Source: Carex sylvatica (taxonomy: Eukaryota > Streptophyta > Magnoliopsida > Poales > Cyperaceae). Taken from it: a stretch of DNA of 64,000 bases. Within the stretch, counting starts at the first letter, position 1. Every line of letters starts with the position of its first letter. The translations under genes and the position numbers were made by a program. The stretch is taken from the NCBI GenBank assembly GCA_964058845.1, contig CAXKVR010000671.1, positions 1-64,000 of the forward strand, read 5' to 3'. This document shows positions 62,805 to 64,000 of this stretch, in pieces. The notes beneath the pieces were generated by a model. It ran no database searches. It worked only from the letters and a program-made list of their open reading frames with translations, and was not told the origin of the DNA.

Positions 62805-63203
62805 CTAGGGTGTGATGTGCTCACCAAGAAATTTTAGTGAGTACAACTCCAAATATATATCAGATCGACTTCAAACTACAAATTTAAACTGTTGAAATTC
62901 ATGTACTTCATGTGTGATGCATGTTCATGTAAAATTTTAAAAGTTTTGAATTCATTTGCTACATGGTCAAGCGGTCAAAGAAATGAACATTTTATAAGTT
63001 GTTTTATATATTCATTTTTCATCATTTCTTTGACCGCTTGATCTTGTAGCAAATAAATTCGAAACTTTTAAAATTTTACATGTACATGCATAACTCATGA
63101 AGTACATGAATTTCAACGGTTTAAATTTGTAGTTTGAAGTCGATCTGATATACATTTGGAGTTGTATTCACTAAAGTCTCTTGGTGAGCACATCACACCA
63201 TAG
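62805..63203. mobile_element. Foldback MITE F15 (sister of F1)
   Basis: Ends CTAGGGTGTGATGTGCTCAC and the complement of GTGAGCACATCACACCATAG. Internal GGTCAAGCGGTCAAAGAAAT is mirrored by ATTTCTTTGACCGCTTGATC. Same family and near-equal length as F1 at the other edge of the window. Confidence 0.78.
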
Positions 63204-63698
63204 TACAATGAAATGGAGGCACATAATAAATTATTGTAGTGTAATTTTATTTTATAAGTGAGTCTAAAATATATTAGTACTTATAAAAAATATTATATTA
63301 AATTGGAGACGCAATAATAAGTTATTGTAGAGTAATTTTATTTTATAAAAAAGTCTAAAAATATTAGTACTTATAAAAATTATAACATATAAAAGATATA
63401 GCTGTTAATTTTTAAGTTATCCTTAATCATCTCTGATTAGGATTTAAATCCATCCTTGTCTATCCCATCATAGGCATATCCGGCAGTCTCTGTCAACTTG
63501 GATTTAGTACCACAAGAGATATTATTTAGTGGATTGTAGTTGTATTATTATAATATTAGATGGCAAGAACATGGGTTGTGACTTGTGATAGTGATTAGTG
63601 AGGTTGTATTTTAGTTAATATATTCTTTGTGGGTCCTATTCCCAAGTTCTATGATGTAACCCTGCAACGAGACTAATCCGGAGTTAGCCTCAAATATT
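63204..63698. other. Unassigned stretch
   Basis: No gene. TAATTTTATTTTATAA and AAATATTAGTACTTATAAAAA recur as a short local duplication at 63240-63380. Confidence 0.4.
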
Positions 63699-63747
63699 AA
63701 ATGAATCAAATTCAAGTTATTTTCATTAACTTGAATTTGGTTCATTT
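63699..63747. repeat. 21-bp inverted repeat with 7-nt loop
   Basis: Arms 63699-63719 and 63727-63747 pair with a single mismatch around the loop TTTTCAT. Too short for a foldback MITE of the kinds above. Whether it is transcribed is unknown. Confidence 0.75.
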
Positions 63748-64000
63748 AGGTCCTGTTCGACAGTCTTATTGAGAATAGAAATGAGAATAGGAATCAAAAA
63801 AATTAAACTGAAAATTATTGTTCACGTGAGAAAAAAAAATTCAATCTGAGTGAATATTTTTTTTCCCAAGTAAACAGTAACTTTCTTTTTACTGCCGGGA
63901 CCTAAAAATGAGGGTCATTGTACATGTCAAGTTATTTAGTTATACCCAATTAATGCTGAACTACATCATTATAACTTACAAATACAGCAACACCATTAAA
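63748..64000. other. Unassigned right edge
   Basis: No gene recognised; AT-rich. Confidence 0.4.

Overview
The window is nuclear DNA from a flowering plant. It is AT-rich, its genes have GT-AG introns and TATA boxes, and most of it is plant-type transposable elements: Ty1/copia, solo LTRs, L1-type LINEs, hAT derivatives and foldback MITEs. The FT-like and chitinase proteins look somewhat monocot-like to me, but I cannot name a species from sequence alone.

Layout. (1) 1-2.4 kb: exons 2-4 of an FT-like PEBP gene; exon 1 lies off the left edge or was not recognised. (2) 3.35-6.36 kb: a complete four-exon 2-oxoglutarate/Fe(II) dioxygenase (359 aa), with a decayed paralogue fragment at 11.05 kb and a LINE insertion between them. 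(3) 13-36 kb: a cluster of three intact class III (GH18, hevamine-type) chitinase genes, Chi1 (13.1 kb), Chi2 (20.2 kb) and Chi3 (34.3 kb), all on +. A wrecked, inverted fourth copy (promoter plus start codon only) sits at 42.6-43.9 kb. The intergenic space is filled by foldback elements, LINE fragments, solo LTRs and a 5.7-kb degenerate copia element inserted in the Chi3 promoter. (4) 36-47 kb: mostly repeats, namely solo LTRs, LTR remnants, a 1.15-kb foldback and copies of an unclassified ~0.8-kb repeat called module D here. (5) 48-51.5 kb: an intact single-coding-exon F-box/kelch-type gene on the minus strand with a probable 5'UTR intron. (6) 51.5-64 kb: no recognisable gene; hAT derivatives, foldbacks, small MITEs and short tandem repeats.

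The genes do not form one pathway. The chitinases are a local tandem family of probable secreted defence/wall enzymes; the FT-like, dioxygenase and F-box genes are unrelated neighbours. I found no wholly new enzymatic system. The most interesting material is structural: a transposon-split chitinase promoter whose empty site can be read from its paralogue; an inverted chitinase relic cut by a solo LTR; an extra chitinase intron bounded by 12-bp direct repeats; a foldback family with a shared core but changing ends; and two diverged LINE copies that share two in-frame TGA codons at tryptophan positions. All exon borders, target-site duplications (TSDs) and homologies were read by eye. No alignment program or database was used.
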